Part shown: piece by piece, positions 8,665 through 19,376 of the stretch
Position numbering within the stretch: the stretch's first letter is position 1
Layout: each line of letters opens with the position of its first letter
DNA from: Pseudomonas sp. JQ170C
GTDB lineage: Bacteria; Pseudomonadota; Gammaproteobacteria; Pseudomonadales; Pseudomonadaceae
Direction of reading: 5' to 3'
Assembly: GCF_035581345.1 (NCBI RefSeq)
Contig: NZ_CP141608.1
Location: forward strand, 1,382,001-1,446,000
Length of the DNA stretch: 64,000 nucleotides
Notes under the pieces: generated by a model
Databases searched by the model: none
The model's input: the letters and a program-made list of their open reading frames with translations, nothing else
Told to the model about the DNA's origin: nothing
Program-made: the position numbers and the translations under genes

Positions 8665-10440
8665 ATGATGCGCAGCCATTATTGCGGCCAACTGAACGAG
8701 AGCCTGGAAGGTCAGGAAATTACCCTTTGCGGATGGGTCCATCGTCGCCGCGACCACGGGGGGGTGATTTTCCTCGATATCCGTGATCGCGAAGGCATGG
8801 CCCAGGTCGTCTTCGACCCGGACCGCGCAGACAGCTTTGCCGCTGCCGACCGCGTGCGCAGCGAGTACGTGGTGCAGATCACCGGTAAGGTGCGCCCGCG
8901 TCCGGCTGGCGCTGTGAATGCCAACATGGCTTCCGGTGCCATCGAAGTGCTGGGCTACGAGCTGACCGTGCTGAACGAAGCGGAAACTCCGCCGTTCCCG
9001 CTCAACGAGTACTCTGACGTCGGCGAAGAAACCCGCCTGCGCTATCGCTTCATCGACCTGCGTCGCCCGGAGATGGCCGAGAAGCTGCGCCTGCGCTCGC
9101 GGATCACTTCCAGCATCCGTCGCTACCTCGATGAAAACGGCTTCCTGGACGTCGAAACGCCGATCCTCACCCGTGCCACCCCAGAGGGTGCGCGTGACTA
9201 CCTGGTGCCAAGCCGCACCCACGCCGGTAGCTTCTTCGCCCTGCCGCAATCGCCACAGCTGTTCAAGCAGCTGCTGATGGTTGCCGGTTTCGACCGCTAC
9301 TACCAGATCGCCAAGTGCTTCCGTGACGAAGACCTGCGCGCTGACCGTCAGCCGGAATTCACCCAGATCGACATCGAGACCAGCTTCCTCGATGAATCCG
9401 AGATCATGGGCCTGACCGAAAACATGATCCGCAAGCTGTTCAAGGAAGTCCTGGACCTGGAGTTCGGCGAGTTCCCGCACATGACTTTTGAAGAAGCCAT
9501 GCGCCGCTACGGTTCCGACAAGCCAGATCTGCGTAACCCGCTGGAGCTGGTCGACGTTGCCGATCAGCTCAAGGACGTTGAGTTCAAGGTCTTCAGTGGC
9601 CCGGCCAACGATCCGAAATGCCGCGTTGCCGCCCTGCGTGTACCTGGCGCTGCCAGCATGCCGCGCAGCCGCATCGACGAATACACCAAGTTCGTCGGTA
9701 TCTACGGTGCCAAGGGCCTGGCCTACATCAAGGTCAACGAGCGCGCCAAGGGCGTCGAGGGCCTGCAGTCGCCGATCGTCAAGAACATCCCGGAAGCCAA
9801 CCTCAATGTGATCCTCGATCGCGTTGGCGCGGTCGATGGCGATATCGTGTTCTTCGGCGCCGACAAGGCCAAGATCGTCAGCGAGGCGCTGGGCGCCCTG
9901 CGGATCAAGGTCGGCAATGACTTCAACCTGCACACCTGCGAGTGGGCACCGATGTGGGTCGTAGACTTCCCGATGTTCGAGGAGAACGACGACGGCAGCT
10001 TCACCGCCCTGCACCACCCGTTCACCGCGCCGAAGTGCAGCCCCGAAGAGCTGGAGGCCAACCCGGCCACCGCCCTGTCGCGTGCCTACGACATGGTCCT
10101 CAACGGTACCGAGCTGGGTGGCGGTTCGATCCGTATCCACCGCAAAGAAATGCAACAAGCGGTGTTCCGCCTGCTGGGTATCGAAGCGGCCGAACAGGAA
10201 GAGAAGTTCGGCTTCCTGCTCGACGCTCTGAAGTTCGGTGCGCCGCCTCACGGTGGTCTGGCCTTCGGTCTGGATCGCCTGGTCATGTTGATGACCGGTG
10301 CACAGTCGATTCGTGAAGTCATCGCCTTCCCGAAAACCCAGAGTGCTGCTTGTGTCATGACCCAGGCCCCAGGCCTGGTCGATGCCAAGGCCCTGCGTGA
10401 GTTGCACATCCGTTTGCGCGAACAGCCCAAGGCTGAGTAA
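8665..10440 (+). CDS. aspS: Aspartyl-tRNA synthetase
   Basis: 591 residues from the ATG at 8665 ([11 protein letters not shown]), the usual family start; upstream in-frame codons are not conserved in style. Class II synthetase with N-terminal OB-fold anticodon-binding domain ([26 protein letters not shown]), motif 2 ([25 protein letters not shown]), a bacterial-type GAD insertion (about 280-420) and motif 3 ([14 protein letters not shown]). It charges tRNA-Asp; Pseudomonas enzymes are known to be partly non-discriminating toward tRNA-Asn. A hairpin terminator follows. Confidence 0.97.
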   Translation: MMRSHYCGQLNESLEGQEITLCGWVHRRRDHGGVIFLDIRDREGMAQVVFDPDRADSFAAADRVRSEYVVQITGKVRPRPAGAVNANMASGAIEVLGYELTVLNEAETPPFPLNEYSDVGEETRLRYRFIDLRRPEMAEKLRLRSRITSSIRRYLDENGFLDVETPILTRATPEGARDYLVPSRTHAGSFFALPQSPQLFKQLLMVAGFDRYYQIAKCFRDEDLRADRQPEFTQIDIETSFLDESEIMGLTENMIRKLFKEVLDLEFGEFPHMTFEEAMRRYGSDKPDLRNPLELVDVADQLKDVEFKVFSGPANDPKCRVAALRVPGAASMPRSRIDEYTKFVGIYGAKGLAYIKVNERAKGVEGLQSPIVKNIPEANLNVILDRVGAVDGDIVFFGADKAKIVSEALGALRIKVGNDFNLHTCEWAPMWVVDFPMFEENDDGSFTALHHPFTAPKCSPEELEANPATALSRAYDMVLNGTELGGGSIRIHRKEMQQAVFRLLGIEAAEQEEKFGFLLDALKFGAPPHGGLAFGLDRLVMLMTGAQSIREVIAFPKTQSAACVMTQAPGLVDAKALRELHIRLREQPKAE

Positions 10441-10450
10441 GCGGACCCCG

Positions 10451-10476
10451 GGCGCATCCACATGGATGCGCCTTTG
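10451..10476 (+). terminator. Hairpin after aspS, probable terminator
   Basis: Perfect 9-bp stem GGCGCATCC-ACAT-GGATGCGCC followed by TTTGCGTT. The short T-run makes it a modest intrinsic terminator or attenuator ahead of yebC. Confidence 0.6.
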
Positions 10477-10562
10477 CGTTCAGCAGTACAGATTTCATGG
10501 TTCCTGCCCGGTGTCGTGCCGGGCAGGTGCGTAGCATTGTTTCAAAGGATTCGGAGTGCGTT

Positions 10563-11309
10563 ATGGCTGGTCATTCCAAATGGGCAAACATCAAGCACCG
10601 CAAGGAGCGTCAGGACGCCAAGCGGGGCAAGATCTTCACCAAGTGGATTCGTGAGCTGACCGTCGCCGCCAAGCAGGGCGGTGGCGATCCAACCTCCAAC
10701 CCGCGGCTGCGCCTGGCCCTGGACAAGGCCTTGGGTGCCAACATGAGCCGCGACATCATCGACCGGGCCGTTGCCCGCGGTGCTGGCGCGACCGAAGCCG
10801 ACAACGTCGAAGAGCTCAGCTACGAGGGCTACGGCCCGGGCGGCGTGGCGATCATGGTCGAGGCCATGACCGACAACCGCAACCGTACCGCTGCTGCCGT
10901 GCGTCACGCGTTCAGCAAATGCGGTGGCAACCTGGGGACGGATGGCTCCGTAGCTTACCTGTTCGAGCGCAAGGGGCAGATTTCCTTTGCCGCTGGCATC
11001 GATGAAGACGCACTGATGGAAGCGGCGATGGAAGCCGATGCCGATGACGTGGTCAGCAATGATGACGGCTCGTTCGATGTCTTCACCTCGTTTGCCAGTT
11101 TCTATGCTGTGCGCAATGCGCTGGAAGAGGCCGGTTTCAAGGCGGCGGACGCGGAAATCGTGATGCAGCCGACCACCAGCGCCGAGCTGGACCTGGACGG
11201 TGCACAGAAGGTGCTCAAGCTGATCGACATGCTCGAGGACCTGGACGATGTGCAGAACGTCTACTCCAACGCCGAGATTCCTGACGAAGTGATGGAAAAA
11301 CTCGGCTAA
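10563..11309 (+). CDS. yebC: YebC/PmpR-family regulatory/translation protein
   Basis: 248 residues from ATG 10563 ([23 protein letters not shown]), the invariant family start. Three-domain YebC fold with conserved [25 protein letters not shown] and [23 protein letters not shown]. Members have been described as DNA-binding repressors (PmpR of P. aeruginosa quinolone signalling) and more recently as translation factors that relieve polyproline stalling; which role applies here cannot be told. It sits in the conserved aspS-yebC-ruvC order. Confidence 0.95.
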   Translation: MAGHSKWANIKHRKERQDAKRGKIFTKWIRELTVAAKQGGGDPTSNPRLRLALDKALGANMSRDIIDRAVARGAGATEADNVEELSYEGYGPGGVAIMVEAMTDNRNRTAAAVRHAFSKCGGNLGTDGSVAYLFERKGQISFAAGIDEDALMEAAMEADADDVVSNDDGSFDVFTSFASFYAVRNALEEAGFKAADAEIVMQPTTSAELDLDGAQKVLKLIDMLEDLDDVQNVYSNAEIPDEVMEKLG

Positions 11310-11329
11310 GGTACAGCCCTGGCTGGTTG

Positions 11330-11380
11330 GAAGCCGGACCCGCCTGCAGTTGCGATGCGACTGCAGGCGGGTCCGGCTTC
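11330..11380 (+). terminator. Long perfect inverted repeat between yebC and ruvC
   Basis: Two 21-bp arms (11330-11350 and 11360-11380) are exact reverse complements around a 9-base loop; the stem begins GAAGCCGGACCC. Only a weak T-rich tail (TGTCTTT) follows. It begins 20 bp after the yebC stop and probably acts as terminator or RNA-stabilising hairpin. Confidence 0.75.
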
Positions 11381-11426
11381 TGTCTTTGGAACGACGCCTA
11401 CAGGCGTCAATGAATACGCAGGCGAT

Positions 11427-11951
11427 ATGACTCTGATTCTTGGCATCGACCCCGGCTCGCGCATCACCGGCTACGGTGTGGTGCGCCAGGGGGCGCGGGG
11501 CTGCGAATATGTAGCTTCCGGGTGCATTCGCACCGGCAGCGGCGAGCTACCGGAGCGCTTGCAGATCGTGTTTCGCGGCGTGCGCGAAATCATTCACCAG
11601 TACGGGCCCGTGACCATGGGCATCGAGCGGGTGTTCATGGCGCGCAACGCCGATTCGGCGCTCAAGCTTGGCCAGGCCCGTGGCGCGGCAATCGTTGCGG
11701 CTATCGAAGAAGGGCTGGAGATTGCCGAGTACAGTGCGACCCAGGTCAAGCAGGCGGTTGCCGGCACGGGCGGGGCCAACAAGGAGCAGGTGCAAATGAT
11801 GGTCATGCACCTGCTCAAACTGACCCAGAAGCCGCAAATAGATGCCTCCGATGCCCTGGCCATTGCCCTGTGCCATGCGCACACTCGCTCTAGCCTGTTG
11901 CCCCACGGCCTGGGCACTGCTCGCAGCCGTAGCGGACGCTTGCGGCTCTGA
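11427..11951 (+). CDS. ruvC: Holliday junction endonuclease RuvC
   Basis: 174 residues from ATG 11427 ([19 protein letters not shown]). RNase H-like resolvase that nicks Holliday junctions symmetrically with RuvAB. The first catalytic Asp is in LGIDPGSR, Glu in [10 protein letters not shown], and the C-terminal acidic pair in [15 protein letters not shown]. The C-terminus is Arg/Ser-rich. It is first of the ruvCAB cluster; ruvA follows after about 110 bp. Confidence 0.97.
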   Translation: MTLILGIDPGSRITGYGVVRQGARGCEYVASGCIRTGSGELPERLQIVFRGVREIIHQYGPVTMGIERVFMARNADSALKLGQARGAAIVAAIEEGLEIAEYSATQVKQAVAGTGGANKEQVQMMVMHLLKLTQKPQIDASDALAIALCHAHTRSSLLPHGLGTARSRSGRLRL

Positions 11952-12059
11952 TAGCATCATGCGTTGAAACAAATTTTGACCGGGCAATGCCTTCGGCCAT
12001 TGCATTTGCTGTTAGGGTTGACCGGTTGTTTGCCGGCGCCCATGAGGAAGGATTGCAAC

Positions 12060-12668
12060 GTGATTGGACGTTTGCGCGGCACACTGGCTGAAAAGCAGCC
12101 GCCGCACCTGATTGTCGATGTCAACGGCCTGGGCTATGAACTCGAAGTGCCGATGACCACCCTGTATCGCTTGCCCAAGGTCGGTGAGGCGGTGACCTTG
12201 CATACCCATCTGGTGGTGCGCGAGGATGCCCACCTGCTCTATGGCTTCCATGAGAAGCGCGAGCGAGAGCTGTTCCGTGAGCTTATCCGGCTCAATGGCG
12301 TAGGCCCCAAGCTGGCCCTGGCGCTGATGTCGGGGCTGGATGTCGATGAGCTGGTACGCTGTGTCCAGGCACAAGACACCTCGGCCCTGGTCAAGGTGCC
12401 GGGTGTCGGCAAGAAAACCGCAGAGCGCCTGCTGGTCGAGCTCAAGGACCGGTTCAAGGCCTGGGAAACTTCACCGGCGATGTTCGCCCTGGTGCCGAAC
12501 GGCCCCTCGCCGATTGCCACCGTATCCAGTGCCGAAGCCGATGCCGTGAGCGCCCTGATCTCGCTGGGCTACAAACCCCAGGAGGCCAGCAAGGCGGTTG
12601 CCGCCGTTGACGCCAAGGGCCTGAGCAGCGAAGAGCTGATCCGTCGCAGCCTGAAGGGAATGATCTAA
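12060..12668 (+). CDS. ruvA: Holliday junction branch-migration protein RuvA
   Basis: 202 residues from the GTG at 12060 ([27 protein letters not shown]), with a strong GAGGAAGGA eight bases upstream; the frame is open further up but that part is not RuvA-like. N-terminal OB domain, two helix-hairpin-helix motifs ([12 protein letters not shown] and [16 protein letters not shown]) that grip the junction, and the C-terminal three-helix domain that contacts RuvB ([22 protein letters not shown]). ruvB starts at the next base. Confidence 0.97.
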   Translation: MIGRLRGTLAEKQPPHLIVDVNGLGYELEVPMTTLYRLPKVGEAVTLHTHLVVREDAHLLYGFHEKRERELFRELIRLNGVGPKLALALMSGLDVDELVRCVQAQDTSALVKVPGVGKKTAERLLVELKDRFKAWETSPAMFALVPNGPSPIATVSSAEADAVSALISLGYKPQEASKAVAAVDAKGLSSEELIRRSLKGMI

Positions 12669-13724
12669 GTGATTGAAGCCGACCGACTGATAGCCGCCAC
12701 CGGGCGTGACCGCGAAGAGGTCCAGGACCGGGCGATTCGCCCCCTGCGCCTGGCCGAGTACATCGGCCAGCCGGTGGTGCGCGAGCAGATGGCCTTGTTC
12801 ATCCAGGCCGCCCGCGGGCGCAGCGAATCGCTGGATCACACCTTGATCTTCGGCCCACCGGGGCTTGGCAAGACCACCCTGGCCAACATCATCGCCCAGG
12901 AAATGGGCGTCTCCATCAAGAGCACCTCGGGGCCGATTCTTGAACGCCCTGGTGACCTGGCTGCCTTGCTGACCAATCTTGAGCCCCATGATGTGCTGTT
13001 CATCGACGAGATCCATCGGCTGTCGCCGATCGTCGAGGAAGTGCTGTACCCGGCCATGGAAGACTTCCAGCTCGACATCATGATCGGCGAAGGCCCTGCG
13101 GCCCGCTCTATCAAGCTCGATCTGCCGCCCTTTACCCTGGTCGGTGCCACCACCCGCGCCGGCATGTTGACCAACCCCCTGCGCGACCGTTTCGGTATTG
13201 TCCAACGCCTTGAGTTCTACAACACCGAAGACCTGGCCACCATTGTCAGTCGCTCCGGCGGCATTCTTGGCTTGCCGATCGAAGATGACGGTGCCTTTGA
13301 AATCGCCCGGCGTGCGCGGGGTACGCCGCGAATTGCCAACCGCCTGCTGCGTCGGGTGCGTGACTATGCCGAAGTGCGTGGCAAGGGCCATATCACCAAG
13401 CCCATCGCCGACATGGCGCTTAACCTGCTGGATGTCGACGAACGTGGCTTCGATCACCAGGACAGGCGTTTGCTGTTGACCATGATCGAGAAGTTCGACG
13501 GCGGCCCGGTGGGCGTCGACAGCCTGGCAGCGGCCATCAGCGAGGAGCGCCACACCATCGAGGACGTGCTCGAGCCCTACCTGATCCAGCAGGGCTACAT
13601 CATGCGCACGCCGCGAGGGCGGGTTGTTACCCGTCACGCTTATCTGCATTTTGGTCTGAACATCCCCAATCGGCTGGGCGAGTCGAGCAGTAGCGAAGGT
13701 TTTTCCGCCCAGACCGATGAATGA
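12669..13724 (+). CDS. ruvB: Holliday junction ATP-dependent helicase RuvB
   Basis: 351 residues, GTG start immediately after the ruvA stop. AAA+ motor with Walker [13 protein letters not shown], Walker B FIDEIHRL, sensor 1 [18 protein letters not shown] and a C-terminal winged helix ([11 protein letters not shown]). It drives branch migration of Holliday junctions with RuvA during recombinational repair. Zero spacing to ruvA means their translation is coupled. Confidence 0.98.
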   Translation: MIEADRLIAATGRDREEVQDRAIRPLRLAEYIGQPVVREQMALFIQAARGRSESLDHTLIFGPPGLGKTTLANIIAQEMGVSIKSTSGPILERPGDLAALLTNLEPHDVLFIDEIHRLSPIVEEVLYPAMEDFQLDIMIGEGPAARSIKLDLPPFTLVGATTRAGMLTNPLRDRFGIVQRLEFYNTEDLATIVSRSGGILGLPIEDDGAFEIARRARGTPRIANRLLRRVRDYAEVRGKGHITKPIADMALNLLDVDERGFDHQDRRLLLTMIEKFDGGPVGVDSLAAAISEERHTIEDVLEPYLIQQGYIMRTPRGRVVTRHAYLHFGLNIPNRLGESSSSEGFSAQTDE

Positions 13725-13850
13725 CAGATTTATCCAGTGATTTTGTGGTCCTATCGGCTGGCATGGAAGGACCACGCTGGCAATACGACATAATCGATGA
13801 AAAAACAGTTGCCGGGGCGGATTGGCAAGCTGAGGAGTTAGCACTAGAGT

Positions 13851-14306
13851 ATGCGCGCGCAAAATGGGCTTGAGCCGTTCGCACACCGTTGTCGGGTCTA
13901 CTACGAAGATACCGATGCGGGTGGCGTGGTGTATTACGTCAACTACCTGAAATTCATGGAGCGTGCCCGCACCGAGCGGTTACGCGCACTGGGTTTTTCC
14001 CAGTCGGCACTGGCGCAGGAAAACCTGCTGTTCGTGGTCCACTCCAGCGAGGCGCGCTATCACGCGCCTGCGCGGCTGGACGACGAACTGCGGGTTACCG
14101 CGCAAGTGCTTGAATTGAACCGGGCCAGTCTGCGTTTCGTACAGCAGGTCTGGCGCGAAAAAGATGCAACGCTGCTCTGCGAAGGGCAGTTTCTGGTGGC
14201 CTGTGTGCGCGCCGATACTTTCAAACCCCGGGCCATTCCCCCAGCGCTACGTGCGGCATTTGCCGAGGCGGGCGATCCGGGTACTCATTCAAATGCAGGA
14301 GATTAA
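13851..14306 (+). CDS. ybgC: Acyl-CoA thioesterase of the Tol-Pal cluster
   Basis: 151 residues, hot-dog fold 4-hydroxybenzoyl-CoA thioesterase family: [28 protein letters not shown] contains the catalytic Asp in the [11 protein letters not shown] signature. YbgC hydrolyses acyl-CoA or acyl-ACP thioesters and is linked to phospholipid metabolism. It is the first gene of the tol-pal operon here; tolQ starts 2 bp after its stop. The 126-bp gap after ruvB is the likely promoter region. Confidence 0.95.
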   Translation: MRAQNGLEPFAHRCRVYYEDTDAGGVVYYVNYLKFMERARTERLRALGFSQSALAQENLLFVVHSSEARYHAPARLDDELRVTAQVLELNRASLRFVQQVWREKDATLLCEGQFLVACVRADTFKPRAIPPALRAAFAEAGDPGTHSNAGD

Positions 14307-14308
14307 GC

Positions 14309-15004
14309 GTGGAAGCTAACGTCGTCGACCATACCTCCATGTGGAGCCTGGTCAGCAATGCCAGCATCGTGGTACAGCTGGTCATGCTGATTCTGGTTGC
14401 CGCATCGGTAACGTCATGGATCATGATTTTTCAGCGCAGCACCATGTTGCGCGCCGGTCGTCGAGCCCTGGACAGCTTTGAAGAGCGCTTCTGGTCGGGG
14501 ATCGACCTGTCCAAGCTGTACCGTCAGGCCGGCAGCAACCCGGACCCGGATTCGGGTGTCGAGCAGGTCTTTCGCGCCGGTTTCAAGGAATTCTCCCGTC
14601 TGCGCCAGCAGCCAGGTGTCGATCCGGATGCGGTGATGGAAGGTGTTGGCCGTGCCATGCGCGTTGCCATCTCCCGCGAAGAAGAGAAGCTCGAACAAAG
14701 CCTGCCATTCCTGGCCACCGTAGGTTCCACCAGCCCGTACATCGGTCTGTTCGGTACCGTTTGGGGCATCATGAACTCCTTCCGCGGCCTGGCCAGCGCT
14801 CAGCAGGCCACCCTGGCCACCGTAGCACCGGGCATCGCCGAAGCGCTGATCGCCACCGCCATCGGCCTGTTCGCTGCGATTCCAGCGGTTATTGCCTACA
14901 ACCGTTTCGCTGCCCGCAGTGAAGTCTTGATCGGTCGTTACTACACGTTCGCCGACGAGTTCCAGGCCATCCTGCACCGTAAAGTGCACACCAGCGAAGA
15001 GTGA
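14309..15004 (+). CDS. tolQ: Tol-Pal proton-channel subunit TolQ
   Basis: 231 residues, GTG start with GGAG upstream. Inner-membrane protein of the MotA/TolQ/ExbB family with three membrane helices: about 16-36 (SIVVQLVMLILVAASVTSW) and the pair around GLFGTVWGIMNSF and ATLATVAPGIAEALIATAIGLFAAIPAVIAYN (the last shown as its TolQ signature). With TolR it converts proton flow into force on TolA, needed for outer-membrane constriction at division. tolR follows after 14 bp. Confidence 0.97.
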   Translation: MEANVVDHTSMWSLVSNASIVVQLVMLILVAASVTSWIMIFQRSTMLRAGRRALDSFEERFWSGIDLSKLYRQAGSNPDPDSGVEQVFRAGFKEFSRLRQQPGVDPDAVMEGVGRAMRVAISREEEKLEQSLPFLATVGSTSPYIGLFGTVWGIMNSFRGLASAQQATLATVAPGIAEALIATAIGLFAAIPAVIAYNRFAARSEVLIGRYYTFADEFQAILHRKVHTSEE

Positions 15005-15018
15005 TCAGGTAAAAGCCC

Positions 15019-15471
15019 ATGGCCCGAGTTCGCCACAAACGCAAGCCGGTCGCCGAGATGAACGTGGTGCCCTACATCGACGTGATGTTGGTACTGCTGG
15101 TCATTTTCATGGTGACCGCACCGATGCTCAACCAGGGCGTGAAGGTCGACCTGCCCAAGGTTTCCAGCGAAGCCTTGCCGCAGGACAACAACGTCCAGGT
15201 CCTGACCATTTCGATCAAGGCTGACAAGACCTACTTCTGGAATCTTGGCAGTGAAGTCGACACCGAAAAGCAGATGGACAAGGCCATGACCTTGCCGCAA
15301 ATGACCGACGCCGTGACCAAGATCATTGCCGCCGGACGTGACCAGGGCAAACAGACCCAGGTCTTCATCCGTGGCGACAAGTCCGTTGACTACGGCGCGG
15401 TCATGGGTGCCATGGGCGGGTTGCAGAAGGCAGGTGTCGGTAACGTTGGCCTGATTACCGAGGCGCCCTGA
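15019..15471 (+). CDS. tolR: Tol-Pal subunit TolR
   Basis: 150 residues. A short cytoplasmic N-terminus rich in Arg/Lys is followed by one transmembrane helix (YIDVMLVLLVIFMVTAP) carrying the proton-relay Asp of the ExbD/TolR family, then a periplasmic domain. It works with TolQ as the stator/rotor of the Tol motor. Its TGA overlaps the ATG of tolA (ATGA-type junction at 15469-15473), implying coupled translation. Confidence 0.97.
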   Translation: MARVRHKRKPVAEMNVVPYIDVMLVLLVIFMVTAPMLNQGVKVDLPKVSSEALPQDNNVQVLTISIKADKTYFWNLGSEVDTEKQMDKAMTLPQMTDAVTKIIAAGRDQGKQTQVFIRGDKSVDYGAVMGAMGGLQKAGVGNVGLITEAP

Positions 15472-16547
15472 TGCAACAGCGAGAGCCATCCGCCTCGGAA
15501 AGCTATTTCTGGCCCAGTGTCTGGGCCATTGCGCTGCACGTCCTGGTGTTCGGCATGCTGTTCGTCAGCTTTGCCATGACCCCGGAGCTGCCGCCGGCCA
15601 AGCCTATTGTCCAGGCAACCCTGTACCAGCTGAAATCTAGAAGTCAGGCCACCACCCAGACCAATCAGAAGATTGCCGGGGAAGCCAAGAAGACTGCTTC
15701 GCGTCAAACCGAAGAAGAGCAGATGGAGCAGAAGAAGGTCGAGCAGCAGGCTGTGAAAGCTGCGGAACAAAAGAAGGAAGAGGCTGCTCAAAAGGCCGAA
15801 GAGGCCCGTGAGGCTGCCGAAGCGAAGAAAGCCGAGGAAGCAAAGAAGGTCGACGAGGCGAAGAAAACCGCCGAGGCCAAAAAAGCTGAAGAGGCGAAGA
15901 AGGCCGCTGAAAAGCAGCAGGCCGATATCGCCAAGAAGAAGGCTGAGGAAGAAGCCAAGAAAAAGGCTGACGAAGAGGCCAAGAAACAAGCGGCTGAAGA
16001 AGCCAAGAAGAAAGCTGCCGAAGACGCCAAGAAGAAGGCGGCCGAGGACGCGAAGAAAAAAACAGCGGCTGAAGAGGCGAAGAAAAAAGCCGCCGAGGAC
16101 GCCAAGAAGAAAGCCGCAGCTGATGCGGCCAAGAAGAAGGCACAGGATGCAGCCCGCAAGGCGGCTGAAGACAAGAAAGCCCAGGCCCTGGCCGAGCTTC
16201 TGTCGGACACCACCGAACGGCAGCAGGCACTGGCTGACGAGCAGGGTGACCAGGTAGCCGGCGACTTCGACGACCTGATCCGTGCACGTGCAGCCGAAGG
16301 CTGGGCACGTCCACCTTCTGCGCGCAAGAACATGACGGTGGTTCTGCAGATCGGCATGTTGCCCGATGGCACCATTACCTCGGTGAGCGTCGCGCGCTCC
16401 AGTGGCGATGGTCCGTTTGACAGCTCGGCCGTTGCCGCGGTCAAGAACATTGGCCGTCTAACCGAAATGCAGGGCTTGAAACCGAGCGAGTTCAATCCCT
16501 ACCGTTCATTCAAGATGACTTTCACACCTGAGGATCTAGCCTTGTGA
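15471..16547 (+). CDS. tolA: Tol-Pal force-transducing protein TolA
   Basis: 358 residues in the three-domain TolA layout: inner-membrane anchor ([20 protein letters not shown], about 14-33), a long Lys/Ala/Glu-rich helical domain spanning the periplasm (about 80-240), and a C-terminal globular domain ([20 protein letters not shown]...[15 protein letters not shown]...) that binds TolB/Pal and is used as a receptor by phages and bacteriocins. It overlaps tolR by one base and tolB by 4 bp. Confidence 0.96.
   Translation: MQQREPSASESYFWPSVWAIALHVLVFGMLFVSFAMTPELPPAKPIVQATLYQLKSRSQATTQTNQKIAGEAKKTASRQTEEEQMEQKKVEQQAVKAAEQKKEEAAQKAEEAREAAEAKKAEEAKKVDEAKKTAEAKKAEEAKKAAEKQQADIAKKKAEEEAKKKADEEAKKQAAEEAKKKAAEDAKKKAAEDAKKKTAAEEAKKKAAEDAKKKAAADAAKKKAQDAARKAAEDKKAQALAELLSDTTERQQALADEQGDQVAGDFDDLIRARAAEGWARPPSARKNMTVVLQIGMLPDGTITSVSVARSSGDGPFDSSAVAAVKNIGRLTEMQGLKPSEFNPYRSFKMTFTPEDLAL
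15720..16190 (+). repeat. Low-complexity Lys/Ala/Glu repeat inside tolA
   Basis: Imperfect tandem units of GCC-AAG-AAG-AAG-GC type (protein AKKKA(A/E)E) over about 470 bp encode the extended helix. Such repeats are prone to length change by slippage, so TolA length is expected to differ between strains. Confidence 0.8.
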
Positions 16548-17845
16548 TTAAACTTCTTCGAGGACTGCTGGTCGTTCTCTGCTGTACAGCAGGGATCGCC
16601 ATGGCAGAGGAAAAGAACATTCTGGTCACCAGTGGCAGTGACCGGGCAACGCCTATCGCGGTCGTGCCTTTCGGTCTGCAGGGCGGTAGCGTGCTGCCGG
16701 AAGACATGGCGGACATCATCGGTAATGACCTGCGCAACTCCGGTTATTACTCGCCGATCCCGCGCCAGAACATGATCAGCCAGCCTAGCCAGGCCAGCGA
16801 AGTGATCTTCCGCGACTGGAAAGCCCTGGGCGCCCAGTACGTCATGGTCGGCAGCATCGTGCCAGCGGGCGGCCGCCTGCAGGTGCAGTACGCGCTGTTC
16901 AACGTCGCCACCGAGCAGCAAGTGCTGACCGGCAGCGTCTCGGGTAGCGTCGATCAACTGCGCGACATGTCGCACTACATCGCCGACCAGTCGTTCGAGA
17001 AGCTCACCGGCATCAAGGGTGCGTTCTCCACCCGCATGCTGTACGTGACTGCCGAGCGCTTCTCCACCAACAACACGCGCTACACCCTGCAGCGTTCGGA
17101 CTATGACGGCGCACGCGCGGTGACTCTGCTGCAATCGCGCGAGCCGATCCTGTCGCCACGCTTTGCACCCGATGGCAAGCGCATTGCCTATGTGTCGTTC
17201 GAGCAGAAGCGTCCGCGCATCTTCGTTCAGCACATCGACACTGGCCGTCGCGAGCAGATCACCAACTTTGAAGGCCTCAACGGTGCTCCAGCCTGGTCGC
17301 CGGATGGTTCGCGCCTGGCGTTCGTGCTGTCCAAGGACGGCAACCCGGACATCTACGTGATGAACATGGGCTCGCGTCAACTGTCGCGCGTCACTGCCGG
17401 TCCTGGCATCAACACCGAACCGTTCTGGGGCAAGGATGGCTCGACCATTTACTTCACCTCTGATCGCGGTGGCAAACCACAGATCTATAAAACCAATGTT
17501 TCGGGCGGCGGTGCCGAACGCGTAACTTTCGTTGGCAACTACAACGCCAACCCTAAACTGTCGGCGGATGAAAAGACCCTGGTGATGATTCATCGCCAAC
17601 AAGGTTTCACCAACTTCAAAGTGGCTGCGCAAGATTTGCAACGCGGCAGTGTAAAGATTCTCTCGGAAACAAGTCTTGATGAGTCCCCCACTGTTGCGCC
17701 TAACGGCACCATGCTAATCTACGCCACCCGCCAGCAGGGCCGGGGAGTCTTGATGCTCGTCTCTCTCAACGGACGCGTGAGGCTCCCGCTTCCTACCGCT
17801 CAAGGCGAAGTCAGAGAACCGTCCTGGTCCCCTTACCTGAACTGA
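16544..17845 (+). CDS. tolB: Tol-Pal periplasmic protein TolB
   Basis: 433 residues from a GTG that overlaps the tolA stop. Cleaved signal peptide ([14 protein letters not shown]), N-terminal D1 domain (ITVVPFGL-like [11 protein letters not shown]) and a six-bladed beta propeller with repeated PxxSPDGxxLAF motifs ([42 protein letters not shown]). It cycles between Pal and TolA in the periplasm. pal follows after 52 bp. Confidence 0.97.
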   Translation: MIKLLRGLLVVLCCTAGIAMAEEKNILVTSGSDRATPIAVVPFGLQGGSVLPEDMADIIGNDLRNSGYYSPIPRQNMISQPSQASEVIFRDWKALGAQYVMVGSIVPAGGRLQVQYALFNVATEQQVLTGSVSGSVDQLRDMSHYIADQSFEKLTGIKGAFSTRMLYVTAERFSTNNTRYTLQRSDYDGARAVTLLQSREPILSPRFAPDGKRIAYVSFEQKRPRIFVQHIDTGRREQITNFEGLNGAPAWSPDGSRLAFVLSKDGNPDIYVMNMGSRQLSRVTAGPGINTEPFWGKDGSTIYFTSDRGGKPQIYKTNVSGGGAERVTFVGNYNANPKLSADEKTLVMIHRQQGFTNFKVAAQDLQRGSVKILSETSLDESPTVAPNGTMLIYATRQQGRGVLMLVSLNGRVRLPLPTAQGEVREPSWSPYLN

Positions 17846-17897
17846 CGCGGCGCTTTACGTTGTACTTAACACATTGGGGTTCATTAGGAGTTTCACG

Positions 17898-18395
17898 ATG
17901 GAAATGCTGAAGTTTGGTAAGTTTGCTGCGCTGGCTCTGGCCATGGCCGTAGCCGTAGGTTGCTCTTCCAAAGGCGGCGACGACGCTGGTCAAGGCGCTG
18001 TTGATCCTAACGCTGGCTACGGTGCCAACACTGGCGCTGTTGACGGCAGCCTGAGCGAAGAAGCTGCTCTGCGCGCAATCACCACCTTCTACTTCGAATA
18101 CGACAGCTCGGACCTGAAGCCAGAAGCCATGCGCGCTCTGGACGTTCATGCCAAGGACCTGAAAGGCAACGGCGCTCGCGTCGTGCTGGAAGGTAACACC
18201 GACGAGCGTGGTACTCGCGAATACAACATGGCTCTGGGCGAGCGTCGTGCGAAAGCCGTTCAGCGCTACCTGGTACTGCAAGGCGTTTCCCCAGCTCAAC
18301 TGGAACTGGTTTCCTACGGCGAAGAGCGTCCAGTTGCCACCGGCAACGACGAGCAGTCCTGGGCTCAGAACCGTCGCGTCGAACTGCGTAAGTAA
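17898..18395 (+). CDS. oprL: Peptidoglycan-associated lipoprotein Pal/OprL
   Basis: 165 residues from ATG 17898, with TAGGAG upstream. Lipoprotein signal with lipobox VAVGC (Cys about 22), a Gly/Ala linker, then an OmpA-like domain ([16 protein letters not shown]...[20 protein letters not shown]) that binds meso-DAP of peptidoglycan. It anchors the outer membrane to the wall and partners with TolB. cpoB follows within 7 bp. Confidence 0.97.
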   Translation: MEMLKFGKFAALALAMAVAVGCSSKGGDDAGQGAVDPNAGYGANTGAVDGSLSEEAALRAITTFYFEYDSSDLKPEAMRALDVHAKDLKGNGARVVLEGNTDERGTREYNMALGERRAKAVQRYLVLQGVSPAQLELVSYGEERPVATGNDEQSWAQNRRVELRK

Positions 18396-18401
18396 TTCGA
18401 T

Positions 18402-19217
18402 ATGCGAATGTGCCGTCGTGCTGTAACCGTCCTGGCGCTCAGCCTGCCACTCGTGGCATTGGCTGAGGTTCCTGTTGTTGATGACAACGCAGGCTATAGC
18501 GGCGCTAGCAGCTATCCACCTGCGGGTTATGGTACGAACGGCGCCTACGCCGGGGGAGGGGTTACGGCCCCTGCCTCGGCGCAGGGTCAGCTGTTCATGC
18601 AACTGCAGCAGATGCAGGATCAGCTGTCGCGTCAACAAGGCATCATCGAAGAGCTGCAAAACGATGTTGCGCGCATGAAACAGGAAAGCCTGGAGCGATA
18701 CCAGGACCTGGATCGGCGTATTGGAACTGGCGGTGCTCCTGCCGCAGCTCCCGAGAATTCCGCAACCGGTGGCGCAGCCGCCGGTGCCGCTGCAGGTGCT
18801 GCCGCCGCGCAGCAACCTGCAGCCAGTAGCGAACCTGGTGATCCGGCCAAAGAGAAGCTCTACTACGACGCTGCTTTTGACCTGATCAAAGCCAAGGACT
18901 TCGACAAGGCCAGCCAGGCGTTCAACGCCTTCCTGCGCAAGTACCCGAACAGCCAGTACGCCGGCAATGCCCAGTACTGGCTCGGTGAAGTCAACCTGGC
19001 CAAGGGTGATCTGCAAGCCGCCGGTCAAGCCTTCGCCAAGGTCAGCCAGGTGTATCCCAAGCACAACAAGGTGCCGGATTCACTGTACAAGCTGGCCGAC
19101 GTAGAGCGCCGCCTGGGTCACACTGACCGGGTCAAAGGCATTTTGCAGCAGGTCATTACCCAATACCCGGGTACCTCTGCTGCACAACTGGCCCAGCGCG
19201 ACCTGCAGAAGCTCTAA
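18402..19217 (+). CDS. cpoB: Cell division coordinator CpoB (YbgF)
   Basis: 271 residues. Signal peptide (VTVLALSLPLVALA), N-terminal coiled coil for trimerisation (QLFMQLQQMQDQLSRQQGII), an Ala/Gly low-complexity linker (about 120-145), then a C-terminal TPR domain (YYDAAFDLIKAKDFDKASQAF). CpoB links Tol energy state to PBP1B-driven septal peptidoglycan synthesis in E. coli. Last gene of the tol-pal operon; a strong terminator follows. Confidence 0.95.
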   Translation: MRMCRRAVTVLALSLPLVALAEVPVVDDNAGYSGASSYPPAGYGTNGAYAGGGVTAPASAQGQLFMQLQQMQDQLSRQQGIIEELQNDVARMKQESLERYQDLDRRIGTGGAPAAAPENSATGGAAAGAAAGAAAAQQPAASSEPGDPAKEKLYYDAAFDLIKAKDFDKASQAFNAFLRKYPNSQYAGNAQYWLGEVNLAKGDLQAAGQAFAKVSQVYPKHNKVPDSLYKLADVERRLGHTDRVKGILQQVITQYPGTSAAQLAQRDLQKL

Positions 19218-19234
19218 ACCGGTCGTTCAAGAAG

Positions 19235-19261
19235 AAACCCGCGCCAGTCGCGGGTTTTTTC
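19235..19261 (+). terminator. Terminator of the tol-pal operon
   Basis: Perfect stem AAACCCGCG-CCAGT-CGCGGGTTT with a run of six T's, 17 bp after the cpoB stop. Confidence 0.9.
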
Positions 19262-19376
19262 GTTAGAATCTCTGCCCTTTTATTGATCTACGCTGCTGCG
19301 GACTACGCGATGACGGGTTTTCAGCGGTGCCTGACGGAGGCGGACAGCCTGTTTAGCTGTTACGCCCGTGGCGACT

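Noticed and set aside
15720..16190. Repeat tract that could look like a CRISPR or minisatellite
   Set aside because: Units are in-frame Ala/Lys/Glu codons of tolA with no spacers; protein-coding low complexity.
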